From NCBI RefSeq assembly GCF_016862635.1, contig NZ_BONI01000001.1:124001-188000 (forward strand): a stretch of 64,000 bases of DNA, read 5' to 3'. The notes beneath the pieces were generated by a model, which was not told where the DNA came from, did no database searches, and was given only the letters and a program-made list of their open reading frames with translations. Within the stretch, counting starts at the first letter, position 1. Every line of letters starts with the position of its first letter. The position numbers and the translations under genes are program-made. This stretch comes from Catellatospora coxensis (GTDB lineage Bacteria; Actinomycetota; Actinomycetes; Mycobacteriales; Micromonosporaceae). Below are positions 1 to 8,554 of the stretch, piece after piece.

Positions 1-2
1 TG

Positions 3-77
3 GCGGCCGCCGCCGCGACCCTGGCCGGGCTGATCTGGCGCACCGGCGTGCGCCACTACCGCAGCACCGGCTCATGA
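3..77 (+). CDS. ABC-2 type permease, C-terminal end only
   Basis: Only the last 24 codons are in the window, so start and most of the protein are missing. The tail is hydrophobic and then basic (L-A-G-L-I-W-R-T-G-V-R-H-Y-R, then S-T-G-S), a form typical of the C-terminus of ABC-2 exporter permeases of the DUF990 group. Its stop codon overlaps the ATG of the next gene (ATGA), and that gene is an ABC ATPase, so the two very probably form one exporter. The assignment depends mainly on this coupling. Confidence 0.55.
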   Translation, partial: AAAAATLAGLIWRTGVRHYRSTGS

Positions 78-1081
78 ACACCGACGGGAGGCACGGCGGC
101 GTGAACGTGATCGAGGCCCACGGGCTGCGCAAGGACTTCACCGTACGGGTACGCAAGGGCCTGCTGCGCCGGGAACGCCGCGACGTCGCCGCGGTCGACG
201 GCGTCGACCTGGCCGTCCAGCGTGGCGAGCTGCTCGGCTACCTCGGCCCGAACGGCGCGGGCAAGTCCACGACGCTGAAGATGCTCACCGGTGTGCTGCA
301 CCCCTCCGGCGGGCGCGTGTCGGTGTGCGGGCTGACCCCGGTGCCGCAGCGCATCCTGCTGGCCCGGCGCATCGGCGTGGTGTTCGGGCAGCGCTCGCAG
401 CTGTGGTGGGACCTGCCGCTGCGCGACTCGTACGAGCTGCTGCGCCACATCTACCGGGTGCCCGCCGCCGAGCACGCCGCCCGCCTGCGCCGTTGCCGCG
501 ACCTGCTGGAACTGGACCCGTTCCTGGACACCCCGGTGCGCCAGCTCTCGCTGGGCCAGCGCATGCGTGGCGAGCTGACCGCCGCCCTGCTGCACGGCCC
601 CGAGGTGCTGTTCCTCGACGAGCCGACGATCGGCCTGGACGTGGTCAGCAAGCAGGCCGTCCGCGGCTTCCTCGCCGAACTCGGCCAGACCGGCGACACC
701 ACGATCGTGCTGACCACCCACGACCTCGCCGACATCGAACGGCTGTGCCGCCGCATCGTGGTGATCGACCACGGCCGCGTGGTGCACGACGGCGGCATCG
801 ACGCCCTGCACGCCCGCTACGGCTCGCAGCGCCGCGTCACCGTCGACTTCGACACCGCGCCCGCGGCCCTGCCCGACCTCCCCGGCGTACACCTCGAAGC
901 CACCACCGGCCCCCGCCTCACCTTCACCCTCGACAACTCCGCCTCCGTCGGCACCCTCATCTCCACCCTCACCACCCTCGGCAGCCTCCGCGACCTCTCC
1001 GTGACCGAACCCGAGATCGAAGAAGTCATCGCCCGCCTCTACCGCTCCGAAGGAAGGGCACCTTCACCACGCTTTCCGTAG
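74..1081 (+). CDS. ABC transporter ATP-binding protein (ABC-2 exporter)
   Basis: Cytoplasmic ATPase subunit of an ABC-2 type exporter, paired with the permease that ends at 77. Walker A is GPNGAGKSTT (about residue 60), the signature is LSLGQRMR, Walker B is VLFLDEPT, and the switch histidine lies in TTHDL. The first ATG overlaps the permease stop; a GTG at 102 is an alternative start. The last dozen codons (from about 1050) run into a 54-bp intergenic repeat, so the C-terminal E-G-R-A-P-S-P-R-F-P is probably repeat-encoded and not ancestral. The substrate cannot be told from sequence. Confidence 0.9.
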   Translation: MNTDGRHGGVNVIEAHGLRKDFTVRVRKGLLRRERRDVAAVDGVDLAVQRGELLGYLGPNGAGKSTTLKMLTGVLHPSGGRVSVCGLTPVPQRILLARRIGVVFGQRSQLWWDLPLRDSYELLRHIYRVPAAEHAARLRRCRDLLELDPFLDTPVRQLSLGQRMRGELTAALLHGPEVLFLDEPTIGLDVVSKQAVRGFLAELGQTGDTTIVLTTHDLADIERLCRRIVVIDHGRVVHDGGIDALHARYGSQRRVTVDFDTAPAALPDLPGVHLEATTGPRLTFTLDNSASVGTLISTLTTLGSLRDLSVTEPEIEEVIARLYRSEGRAPSPRFP

Positions 1082-1103
1082 AGGAAGGGCACCTTATTAA
1101 CGC
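1049..1103. repeat. Intergenic repeat family A, copy 1
   Basis: About 54 bp beginning AAGGAAGGGCACCTTC and ending TTAACGC, sharing most positions with 11106-11160. The GGAAGGGCACCTT motif occurs twice here in direct orientation (1052 and 1083), whereas copy 2 carries the second motif inverted. The 5' part is inside the ABC ATPase reading frame. I recall similar AAGGGCACCTT units between genes in Micromonosporaceae but could not search for them. Confidence 0.75.
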
Positions 1104-1244
1104 GCGGTCGACTGTGCCGCTGGTGACAGCCGGTTCCGGGGGCGGATCTTGTGCGGGTAGACTCGGCGGCGCACAGGGCCGCAAGGGGCACGCTGGTTGG
1201 GTGGGACGGCGCGCATCAACCGCGCTGTACCCGGAGCAACCCAC

Positions 1245-2534
1245 ATGCCCGCCCGTGCCTCCTACCGTGACCTCGTCCGCATCACCGGACCCTGGTTCCT
1301 CGTCCTCTCCTTCCTCGCCCGGCTGCCCGCCGCCATGGGCCCGCTCGGCGTGATCACCCTCGTCGTCGCCGCCACCGGCAGCTACGGCACCGCGGGCCTG
1401 GCCACCGCCGCGTTCGGCATCGGCGCGGCGCTCGGCGGCCCCGTCACCGGCACCCTCGCCGACCGCTTCGGCCAGCGCGCCGTCGGCATCGCCACCGCGA
1501 TCGTCGACGCCGCCGCGTACGCCGCCCTCGTGCTCGCCGTCACCGGCGGCCTGTCCGCCGCGGTGCTGCCGCTGGCCGCGCTCGCCGGGTTCGCCATGCC
1601 GCAGGTCGGGCCGCTGGTCCGGGTGCGCTGGGCGGTGCTGCTCGGCGACCGCGGGCAGCAGCGGCGACTGCCCACCGCGATGGCGTACGAGGGAGCCGCC
1701 GACGAGGCCTCCTTCCTGGCCGGCCCGGCGCTGGTCGGCATCCTCGCGCTGTCCGGCTGGGCCGGCGCGCCGCTGCTCGTCGGATCCGTGCTGACCGTGC
1801 TGGCGGCGGTGCCGTTCGCACTGCACCGCACCGTGCCGCCCGTGCTGCGGGCACCCCGCGCCGACGCGCCGGCCGGTCCGGCTGCCGCCGAGGACGCGGG
1901 GCGGATGCCGTTCTCGCGGGTGGCGGTGCTGGTCGCGGCCATGTCCGTGATCGGGATCGTGTTCGGGGCGACCCAGACCGGCGTGACCGCGTTCGCCGAC
2001 TCGATCGGGTCGGCGGGCTCGGCGGGGCTGATCTACGCCGTGCTGGGCGTCGGCAGTGCCGTCGCCGGGCTGGCCGTGGCCTGGCTGCCGGAGTCGCTCG
2101 GCCCGGTCAGCCGGTACGTCTGGTCTGCCGCCGCGCTCGTCGGGGGCAGCGCGACGCTGCTGCTCGCCCACTCCACGCTCAGCGCGCTGGGCACGGTCGT
2201 CGTGCTCGGCGTCACCGCCGCGCCGTACCTGATCTCGGGGTACGCCCTGGCCGGTCGGCTGTGCCCGCCGCGCCGCGCCGGCATGGTGATGACCCTGCTG
2301 GCCAGTGGCGTGGTCGCGGGGGTATCGCTGGGGGCGGCCGCCGCCGGGCGGCTCGCCGACGCGTACGGCTACCGCGGCGCGTTCACCGTGCCGCTCGCCG
2401 CCGCGGTGCTGGGGCTGGCGCTCGCCGCGCTGGTCGCGCCGGGCCTGCGTCGCGCGGTGCACGCCGCGGACCGCGCCGACGCCGCGACCACCCCGCACCC
2501 GGCGACCCGCCCCACCGCCCTCACCTCGGCCTGA
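1245..2534 (+). CDS. MFS transporter, 12-helix type
   Basis: Integral membrane protein of 429 residues with about twelve hydrophobic segments. The motif between helices 2 and 3 is visible as G-T-L-A-D-R-F-G-Q-R, typical of major facilitator drug or sugar exporters. ATG 1245 gives M-P-A-R-A-S-Y-R-D-L; a TTG at 1197 would add 16 residues without membrane character. It stands alone between the ABC pair and an azlD remnant. A proton-driven efflux role is inferred from the family; the substrate is unknown. Confidence 0.85.
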   Translation: MPARASYRDLVRITGPWFLVLSFLARLPAAMGPLGVITLVVAATGSYGTAGLATAAFGIGAALGGPVTGTLADRFGQRAVGIATAIVDAAAYAALVLAVTGGLSAAVLPLAALAGFAMPQVGPLVRVRWAVLLGDRGQQRRLPTAMAYEGAADEASFLAGPALVGILALSGWAGAPLLVGSVLTVLAAVPFALHRTVPPVLRAPRADAPAGPAAAEDAGRMPFSRVAVLVAAMSVIGIVFGATQTGVTAFADSIGSAGSAGLIYAVLGVGSAVAGLAVAWLPESLGPVSRYVWSAAALVGGSATLLLAHSTLSALGTVVVLGVTAAPYLISGYALAGRLCPPRRAGMVMTLLASGVVAGVSLGAAAAGRLADAYGYRGAFTVPLAAAVLGLALAALVAPGLRRAVHAADRADAATTPHPATRPTALTSA

Positions 2535-2541
2535 GTCCCGC

Positions 2542-2664
2542 GTCGCCCGCCCGCTCGGCGTGCTGGTTGGCGCGGTCCTGGCCTGGCGCAAGGCTCCGTT
2601 CGTCGTGGTCGTGGTGGCGGCCGCCGGGACCGCGGCCCTGCTCAGGCTCGCCGGCCTGCCCTGA
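2542..2664 (+). pseudogene. Remnant of an azlD gene (C-terminal fragment)
   Basis: Directly after the MFS stop, another frame encodes 40 residues ending A-W-R-K-A-P-F-V-V-V-V-V-A-A-A and then L-L-R-L-A-G-L-P before a stop at 2662. This looks like the last helix and tail of AzlD, the small subunit of AzlCD branched-chain amino acid exporters. There is no start codon, no N-terminal two thirds and no azlC nearby. I interpret it as a decaying leftover; a profile search should decide. Confidence 0.5.
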
Positions 2665-2683
2665 CCTGGCCTGACCGGGCAGG

Positions 2684-3289
2684 TCAGAGCCAGCCTTGGG
2701 CGCGGGCGGTTTGGACGGCCTCCATGCGGTTGCGGGTGCCGGTCTTGCCGATGGCGGCGGACAGGTAGTTGCGTACGGTGCTCTCGGACAGGTGCAGGCG
2801 GGTGGCGAGGTCGGCGATGGTCGCGCCGTCGGCGGCGCTGGCCAGCACCTCGCGTTCGCGTTCGGTGAGCGGGTTGGGGCCGGCGGCCAGTGCCGCGGCC
2901 GCCAGGGCCGGGTCGATGACGGTGTGCCCGGCGAGCACCCGCCGGATCGCCTCGGCCAGTTCCTCGACCGGCCCGTCCTTCACCAGGAAGCCGCGCGCCC
3001 CGGCGTCCATGGCCCGGCGCAGGTAACCCGGCCGGCCGAAGGTGGTCAGGATGAGCACCTTGCACGCGGGTGCGGCGGTGCGCAGCTGCGCGGCGGCGTC
3101 CAGGCCGGACAGGCCGGGCATCTCGATGTCGAGCAGCGCCACGTCGGGCGTCGCCGCGGCGGCGGCCACCACGACCTCGTCGCCCCGGCCGACCTGGGCC
3201 ACCACCTCGATGTCGGGCTCCAGGCCGAGCAGCAGCGCGAGCGCGCCGCGCATCATGCCCTGGTCCTCGGCGAGCAGCACCCGGATCAT
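2684..3289 (-). CDS. NarL/FixJ-type response regulator
   Basis: 201 residues: an N-terminal receiver (acidic pair in LLAEDQ, phosphoacceptor Asp in VALLDIEMP, Lys in FLVKDG) and a C-terminal LuxR-type helix-turn-helix (LTEREREVLASAADG, then LSESTVRNYLSAAIGK). It is the last gene of a four-gene minus-strand operon (ABC ATPase, permease, kinase, regulator) and starts 61 bases after the kinase stop. It is the probable partner of that kinase, and control of the exporter genes upstream is a reasonable inference. ATG 3289 is chosen because the receiver begins immediately (M-I-R-V-L-L-A-E-D). Confidence 0.93.
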   Translation of the reverse strand: MIRVLLAEDQGMMRGALALLLGLEPDIEVVAQVGRGDEVVVAAAAATPDVALLDIEMPGLSGLDAAAQLRTAAPACKVLILTTFGRPGYLRRAMDAGARGFLVKDGPVEELAEAIRRVLAGHTVIDPALAAAALAAGPNPLTEREREVLASAADGATIADLATRLHLSESTVRNYLSAAIGKTGTRNRMEAVQTARAQGWL

Positions 3290-3350
3290 CCGCGCTCCTC
3301 GGTGTGCGGCACGCTGTGCTCGGGCGGCCTCCGGCGGGCGGGCAGGCGGG

Positions 3351-4538
3351 TCACGCGTGGCCTCCGGCGGGCGCGGTGGCGCGCAGCACGAAACCGCCGC
3401 CGGACAGGTCCACGGTCGACAGCGAGCCACCGACCAGCGCCAGCCGCTCGGCCAGCCCGCGCAGCCCGTTGCCGGGCGTGGCGTCGGCGGGGATGCCGCG
3501 GCCGTCGTCGCGTACTTCGAGCTGCCAGTGGTCGGTGCGGCTGAGCGCGATCACGCACGAGCCGGCGCCGCTGTGCCGGATGACGTTGGTGGCGGCCTCG
3601 CGGACCGCCCAGGCGAAGGCGTCGTCGACGGCGGCGGGCAGCGCCTCGGCGGTGGTCCGGACGGTGGGCTCGATGCCCGCGTCGGTCAGCGCGGCCCCGG
3701 CCGTGGCCAGCTCGGCGGCGAAGGCGCGGGCACGGTATCCGCTCACCGCCTGGCGCACCTCGGCCAGCGCGGTACGACCGATCTGCTCGATCTCGGCGGC
3801 CTCCCGGGCGGCGGCGGACGCGTCGCGCCCGGCGGTGCGGCGTACCACCTCGGCTTTGACGACGATCAGGGACAGGCTGTGGCCGAGCAGGTCGTGCAGG
3901 TCGCGGGCGAAACGTAGGCGCTCGCCCTCCACGGCGGCGCGGGCCAGCTCCTCGCGGGTCGCGCTCAGCTCGCGGATGAGGCGCATCATGCGGCGTACCA
4001 CCATGATCAGCGCGCCCGCCATCACGGTGTTGAAGACCGACTCGGCGATCTCCTTGGCCGGCTCGGAGTGCAGCAGGCCCAGGCCGATCTGCACGGCGAC
4101 CATCGCGGCGAGCCACAGGTACGCCGCCGGGAGGCTGTACAGCGCGACCCCGGCCGCGGCCAGGTAGAGCACCAGTCCCACCCAGCCGCCGGGCTGACCG
4201 CCGAACGCCGCGCCCAGCGCCACGCCGACGACCGTGACCAGCCCGAGCAGCGCCTGGTTGCGCAGGCTCGGCCGGGCCCCCGAGCTGAACCCCTGGACCA
4301 CCACGAACAGGTAGACCCCGACGAACACGGCCAGGCCCAGCCCGGCCACCACGGGGGCGGACACGTCGCCGGCCAGTACCGCGTGCGCGGTCGGGGCCAG
4401 CGGCCACAGCCACAGCGCGGCGAACAGCGCGCCCCGGCGCTGCCCGCGGCGCCGCGCCGCCGCGGAGGCGGCCGAGCCGGGCGGGTGCGACGAGGTCGCG
4501 CCCGCCCGGCTCAGGCCGTCCAGGAAGGGCGGTGTCAC
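3351..4538 (-). CDS. Sensor histidine kinase, HisKA_3 type
   Basis: 395 residues. Five or so hydrophobic segments occupy the first 180 residues with no large extracellular loop. A dimerisation helix follows with the phosphoacceptor in FARDLHDLLGHSLS, then a HATPase_c domain with N box (REAATNVIRHS) and G boxes (DDGRGIP, GNGLRGLAERL). The GTG start at 4538 overlaps the permease stop (GTGA), so translation is coupled. Short extracellular loops suggest sensing within the membrane or through the adjacent ABC-2 exporter, as in cell-envelope stress kinases; that is an inference from family architecture. Confidence 0.93.
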   Translation of the reverse strand: MTPPFLDGLSRAGATSSHPPGSAASAAARRRGQRRGALFAALWLWPLAPTAHAVLAGDVSAPVVAGLGLAVFVGVYLFVVVQGFSSGARPSLRNQALLGLVTVVGVALGAAFGGQPGGWVGLVLYLAAAGVALYSLPAAYLWLAAMVAVQIGLGLLHSEPAKEIAESVFNTVMAGALIMVVRRMMRLIRELSATREELARAAVEGERLRFARDLHDLLGHSLSLIVVKAEVVRRTAGRDASAAAREAAEIEQIGRTALAEVRQAVSGYRARAFAAELATAGAALTDAGIEPTVRTTAEALPAAVDDAFAWAVREAATNVIRHSGAGSCVIALSRTDHWQLEVRDDGRGIPADATPGNGLRGLAERLALVGGSLSTVDLSGGGFVLRATAPAGGHA

Positions 4539-5272
4539 CGCGTCGCCGCCGAGCGCCGGTAGGCCCACGCCGCCAGCCCGCCGAAGATCACGGCCCAGGC
4601 GGCCAGGATGGCGACGCCGCCGAGCGGCGGGGCCTGCCCGCCCGCCACCGACCAGCCGAGCTCGGCGAAGCGGTTGCTGGGCAGCCAGGTGGCGATCGAC
4701 GCGAGCACGTGCGGCATCACCGCGACCGGCACGAACAGCCCGCCGAGGAACGCCAGCCCGAACACGCCCAGCATGCTCACCGGCTGGGTCAGCTGCGGCG
4801 GCAGGGTGAAGCCCAGGGCCAGGCCGAACGCGGCGAAGGGCAGGCTGCCCAGCCACATGAGCACGACCAGCGCGGCCCACTGCCCGGCGCTGAACGACAC
4901 CCCGTGCGCGAACGCGGCGACCAGGCCGACCGAGGCCACTGGCGGGATCGCCAGCAACGAGGCCAGCAGCGCCTTCACGGCGACCACCTGCGTCGGGGCG
5001 AGCGGCGTGATGCGCAACTGGCGCAGCCAGCCGGAGGCGCGCTCCTGGGACACCGCGATGCCGACGGACAAGGCGCCGACCAGCGCGCCGTACGCGGCCA
5101 TGCTGACCATCAGGTATGCGGCGACGTCCACCCCGCCGACCTGGCCGGCGTCGCCGGAGCTGCCGCTGCTGATCGTGTAGATCAGCACCGGCAGCACCAC
5201 GGTGAAGATCGCCATACGCGGCTCGCGGATCAGGCGGCGCAGTTCGAAGACGAGATAGGCGCGCACGGTCAC
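4535..5272 (-). CDS. ABC-2 type transporter permease
   Basis: 245 residues with six hydrophobic segments, the form of an ABC-2 exporter membrane subunit (M-T-V-R-A-Y-L-V-F-E-L-R-R-L-I-R-E-P-R, then a first helix of the kind A-I-F-T-V-V-L-P-V-L-I). The GTG start overlaps the stop of the ATPase gene, and its own stop overlaps the kinase start, so all three genes are translationally coupled. It probably forms a homodimer with the upstream ATPase. DrrAB-like drug or lipid export is possible; the substrate is unknown. Confidence 0.88.
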   Translation of the reverse strand: MTVRAYLVFELRRLIREPRMAIFTVVLPVLIYTISSGSSGDAGQVGGVDVAAYLMVSMAAYGALVGALSVGIAVSQERASGWLRQLRITPLAPTQVVAVKALLASLLAIPPVASVGLVAAFAHGVSFSAGQWAALVVLMWLGSLPFAAFGLALGFTLPPQLTQPVSMLGVFGLAFLGGLFVPVAVMPHVLASIATWLPSNRFAELGWSVAGGQAPPLGGVAILAAWAVIFGGLAAWAYRRSAATR

Positions 5273-6162
5273 TCCTTGCCGGGGGAAGCGGTGAGGGTAA
5301 GGAAGGCCTCTTCCAGGCCGGCGCCGGTGATCTCCAGGTTGCGCCAGGAGTGGCCGTCGGCGAGCAGGGCGCGCACGGTGCGGTCGGAGTCGTCGCAGCG
5401 CAGCAGGGCCCGCTCGCCGCGGGTCTCGGCCTCGACGACACCGGGCAGCCGCCGCAGCACGTCGAGGTCGGTTCCGGCACGGTCGAAGCTGACCGTACGC
5501 CCGCCGGTGAGCTGCCTGATGTCTGCTCCGCTGCCGTCGGCGACGACCCGGCCCCGGGCGATCACGATCACCCGGTCGGCGAAGTCGTCGGCCTCTTCGA
5601 GGTAGTGCGTCGCGAACAGCACGGTGCGGCCGGTGGCGGCGTAGCGGCGCATGGCCGCCCAGAACGCCTGGCGGCTCTCCACGTCCAGCGCGGCGGTCGG
5701 CTCGTCGAGCACGAGCAGTTCGGGGTTGCCGGCCAGGGCGAACGCGAAGCGCACCCGCTGCGTCTGGCCCCCGGAGAGCTTGTCGAGGCGGCGTCCCGCC
5801 AGCTCGGCGAGGTCGGCGGTGGCCAGGATCTCCGCGGTGGGCAGCGGGTCGCGGTACAGCGCGCGGGCGAGTTCGACCAGCTCGCGGACCGTGGCGTTGG
5901 CGGCGAAGCCCGACTCCTGGAGCATCGCGCCGACCTTGCCCGCCCGCACCGCCTCGGTGGGGCTGCTGCCGAACACGCGTACCGTGCCGGCCGTCGGCTC
6001 CAGCAGGCCGAGCAGCATGTTGATGGTGGTGGACTTGCCCGCTCCGTTGGGGCCGAGCAGCGCCACCGTCTGGCCGCGGGCGATGGACAGGTCGATGCCG
6101 TCCACCGCCCTCACGGGGCCGTAGTTCTTCGCGACCGCTTGCAGCCGCACCGCTTCCGTCAT
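5269..6162 (-). CDS. ABC transporter ATP-binding protein
   Basis: 297 residues. Walker A GPNGAGKSTT, Q-loop in MLQESGF, signature LSGGQTQRVRFA, Walker B LLVLDEPT, switch His in FATHYLEE, followed by a C-terminal extension of about 80 residues as found in DrrA/NatA-type exporters. It is the first gene of the exporter plus two-component operon running down to 2684. Start ATG 6162 gives M-T-E-A-V-R-L-Q-A-V-A-K-N-Y-G; the open frame upstream of it has no domain character. Confidence 0.92.
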   Translation of the reverse strand: MTEAVRLQAVAKNYGPVRAVDGIDLSIARGQTVALLGPNGAGKSTTINMLLGLLEPTAGTVRVFGSSPTEAVRAGKVGAMLQESGFAANATVRELVELARALYRDPLPTAEILATADLAELAGRRLDKLSGGQTQRVRFAFALAGNPELLVLDEPTAALDVESRQAFWAAMRRYAATGRTVLFATHYLEEADDFADRVIVIARGRVVADGSGADIRQLTGGRTVSFDRAGTDLDVLRRLPGVVEAETRGERALLRCDDSDRTVRALLADGHSWRNLEITGAGLEEAFLTLTASPGKE

Positions 6163-6233
6163 GCGTCCGACGCTAGGCGGAGCCGGGACGGCCGGGCAGA
6201 TCCGGCGATCCCGACTCCGGCAGGACAGATGTC

Positions 6234-6860
6234 CTAGGCCTTGGTGGGGACGACCGGGTCGCCGATCTTGACCTGCGGGTTCGGCATCCGCATGCGGCGG
6301 AACGTGATGGCGCGCATCACCGCGTACAGGTAGAGCGAGCCCATCCGCTGGGTGGTCTTGGGGTAGTTCTCCTTGACCAGCTTCTTGATCTTCCGGCAGA
6401 TGAAGATGCTGTCCACGATCACGGCCAGCGCCAGCAGCAGCCAGATCACGTTCGCGGCCAGCGCGATGCGCGGGTCGCGGACCTGGATCAGGAAGAAGAT
6501 CAGGAAAGCGCCGCCGAAGAACCAGGTGCCGACGGTACGCCGGGAGTCGACGTAGTCGCGCACCAGCCGCCGCTCGGGTCCCTTGTCCCGGGGCAGCAGG
6601 TAGCGCTCGTCGCCCGCCTTCATGCCGGCCATGGACTCGGCCCGGTCGGCGCGCATCTTCTCGCGCTGGCGCTTCATCGCCTCGCGGCGGTTCGCCGGCG
6701 GCGGCTCGGCCTTGCGGCGCTGAGCCTCGGTGCGCTTCGGCGTCGCCTTGCCCTTGGCGGGCGTGTACGAGCGCGAGGCGCGCACGATCTCCGTGACCTC
6801 GGGCTCGTCGGCCGGGGTCGCAGCGGAAACGTCGGTGGTCTTGCGGGAGAACAACGGCAC
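6234..6860 (-). CDS. DUF3043 membrane protein
   Basis: 208 residues. The first 85 are charged and rich in Lys, Arg and Glu (S-Y-T-P-A-K-G-K-A-T-P-K-R); two hydrophobic helices around residues 110-155 and a basic tail follow. R-D-Y-V-D-S-R-R-T-V-G before the first helix is typical of DUF3043, a family found only in actinobacteria. The GTG start has no strong ribosome-binding site. Function is unknown. It lies 71 bases from the exporter operon and may have its own promoter in 6861-6980. Confidence 0.82.
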   Translation of the reverse strand: MPLFSRKTTDVSAATPADEPEVTEIVRASRSYTPAKGKATPKRTEAQRRKAEPPPANRREAMKRQREKMRADRAESMAGMKAGDERYLLPRDKGPERRLVRDYVDSRRTVGTWFFGGAFLIFFLIQVRDPRIALAANVIWLLLALAVIVDSIFICRKIKKLVKENYPKTTQRMGSLYLYAVMRAITFRRMRMPNPQVKIGDPVVPTKA

Positions 6861-6981
6861 GCAGCAAGGGTAGCCGACCCGCGGCCGCAGCCGACGGCCA
6901 CCGCGTGGCGACCTGTGACGAACAGCTCCCGCCGCAGCCTCCGCCCGCGCGGCGCGGCGCCGAGCACCCGCGCCTTGAGAT

Positions 6982-7040
6982 GACGTTGGCCTATCTCATC
7001 GAGTTTTTGTAGATCAAACTCGATGAGATAGGCCAACGTC
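6982..7040. terminator. Perfect 25-bp hairpin, repeat family B copy 1
   Basis: Arms 6982-7006 and 7016-7040 are perfectly complementary over 25 bases with a 9-base loop; the minus-strand 3' side is not U-rich. It lies past the murA stop on the minus strand, where it can end transcription before the DUF3043 gene. The core GGCCTATC(T/A)CATCGA recurs at 14782-14840. Confidence 0.8.
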
Positions 7041-7083
7041 TATGAAAAACGGGGTGCTCGTGTGGCGGGTGGTGCGGGTGGTG

Positions 7084-8412
7084 TCAGCGGGAGACGGTTG
7101 CGCCGAGGCCGGCGAGCTTGGCCTCGAAGTCCTCGTAGCCGCGGTTGATCAGGTCGACGCCGTGCACCCGGGAGGTGCCCTCGGCGGCCAGCGCCGCGAT
7201 GAGGTGGCTGAAGCCCGCCCGCAGGTCCGGGATGACCAGGTCGGTGGCGTGCAGCTTGGCCGGGCCGGCGATGACGGCGCTGTGCCGGAAGCCCATCCGG
7301 CCGAACCGGCACGGGGTGCCGCCGAGGCAGTCCTGGAACACCTGGATGTGCGCGCCCATCTGGTTCAGGGCGCTGGTGTAGCCGAAGCGCTTCTCGTACA
7401 CCGTCTCGTGCACCACGGACAGGCCGTTGGCCTGGGTCAGCGCCACGACCAGCGGCTGCTGCCAGTCGGTCATGAAACCGGGGTGCACGTCGGTCTCCAG
7501 CGCGACGGGGCGCAGGTCGCCGCCGGGGTGCCAGAAGCGGATGCCGCCGTCGACCGGGTTGTCGTCGATCTCGAACTCGCCGCCGATGGAGCGGAAGACG
7601 TTGAGGTACGTCGTCATGTCGGCCTGGCGGGCGCCCTTGACGGTGATGTCGCCCCGGGTGGCCAGCGCGGCCGAGGCCCAGCTGGCGGCCTCGATGCGGT
7701 CCGGGATGGGCCGGTGCGAGAACCCGCCCAGGCGCGGCACGCCCTCGATCTCGATCACGCGGTTGGTGTGCACCTTGATGATCGCGCCCATCTTCTGCAG
7801 GATGCAGATCAGGTCGATGATCTCGGGCTCGACCGCGGCGTTGCTCAGCTCGGTGACGCCCTCGGCGCGTACGGCGGTGAGCAGGATCTGCTCGGTCGCG
7901 CCGACCGACGGGTAGTTCAGCTCGTACTTGATGCCCTTCAGGCCGTCCGGGGCGGACAGGTGCAGGCCTTCCGGGGTCTTGTCGACGACCGCGCCGAAGC
8001 GCCGCAGCGCCTCCAGGTGGTAGTCGATCGGGCGCGGGCCGATGTGGCAGCCGCCCAGGTCCGGGATGAACGCGTGGCCGAGCCGGTGCAGCAGCGGGCC
8101 GCACAGCAGGATCGGGATCCGGCTGGAGCCGGCGTGCACGTTGATCTCGTCGATGCCGGCGCGCTCGACGTTGGACGGGTCGAAGCGCAGTTCGCCGTCG
8201 AGGTCGCCGTTGGTCACCTTGACGCCGTGCAGTTCCAGGAGACCGCGCACGATCTCCACGTCGCGGATGCGCGGGACGTCGAACATCCGGCTCGGGCTCT
8301 CGCCCAGCACGGTCGCGACCATGGCTTTGGAGACCAGATTCTTGGCCCCGCGGACCCGCACCTCGCCCTTGAGCGGGCTACCTCCGCTGACGATGAGCAC
8401 GTCGTCCGACAA
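7084..8412 (-). CDS. murA: UDP-N-acetylglucosamine 1-carboxyvinyltransferase
   Basis: Catalyses the first committed step of peptidoglycan synthesis, transferring enolpyruvate from PEP to UDP-GlcNAc in the cytoplasm. 442 residues with the two inside-out barrels of the EPSP synthase family. Substrate Lys-Asn is in RGAKNLVSKA. The catalytic loop is PDLGGCHIGPRPIDYH, with the Cys that fosfomycin alkylates (mycobacteria have Asp there). TTG 8412 is chosen because AGGAGGT lies 5 bases upstream and the fold starts right after it (S-D-D-V-L-I-V-S-G-G); ATG 8487 would add 25 residues. Single-gene unit bounded by two hairpins. Confidence 0.93.
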   Translation of the reverse strand: MSDDVLIVSGGSPLKGEVRVRGAKNLVSKAMVATVLGESPSRMFDVPRIRDVEIVRGLLELHGVKVTNGDLDGELRFDPSNVERAGIDEINVHAGSSRIPILLCGPLLHRLGHAFIPDLGGCHIGPRPIDYHLEALRRFGAVVDKTPEGLHLSAPDGLKGIKYELNYPSVGATEQILLTAVRAEGVTELSNAAVEPEIIDLICILQKMGAIIKVHTNRVIEIEGVPRLGGFSHRPIPDRIEAASWASAALATRGDITVKGARQADMTTYLNVFRSIGGEFEIDDNPVDGGIRFWHPGGDLRPVALETDVHPGFMTDWQQPLVVALTQANGLSVVHETVYEKRFGYTSALNQMGAHIQVFQDCLGGTPCRFGRMGFRHSAVIAGPAKLHATDLVIPDLRAGFSHLIAALAAEGTSRVHGVDLINRGYEDFEAKLAGLGATVSR

Positions 8413-8500
8413 GGCGACCTCCTGGGTGTGGCGCGAGTTAATTGCAAACCCCGGCAGCATAGCGCTGCGTGATGTGTGACGGAACACGGGAAGCTTAAAT

Positions 8501-8539
8501 GAGTACGAGCACCGCGATTCGGACGCGGTGCTCGTACTC
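8501..8539. terminator. Hairpin terminator after nadA
   Basis: Arms GAGTACGAGCACCGCG (8501-8516) and its exact complement (8524-8539) form a 16-bp stem with a 7-base loop, 15 bases past the nadA stop and upstream of murA on the same strand. It should separate the two transcripts. Confidence 0.82.
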
Positions 8540-8554
8540 AGAGTAACCAGTTGC

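Noticed and set aside
2305-2664. Whole open frame around the azlD remnant as an intact gene
   Set aside because: Its first two thirds overlap the MFS gene in another frame and read as Arg/Pro-rich noise; only the last 40 residues look like a protein.
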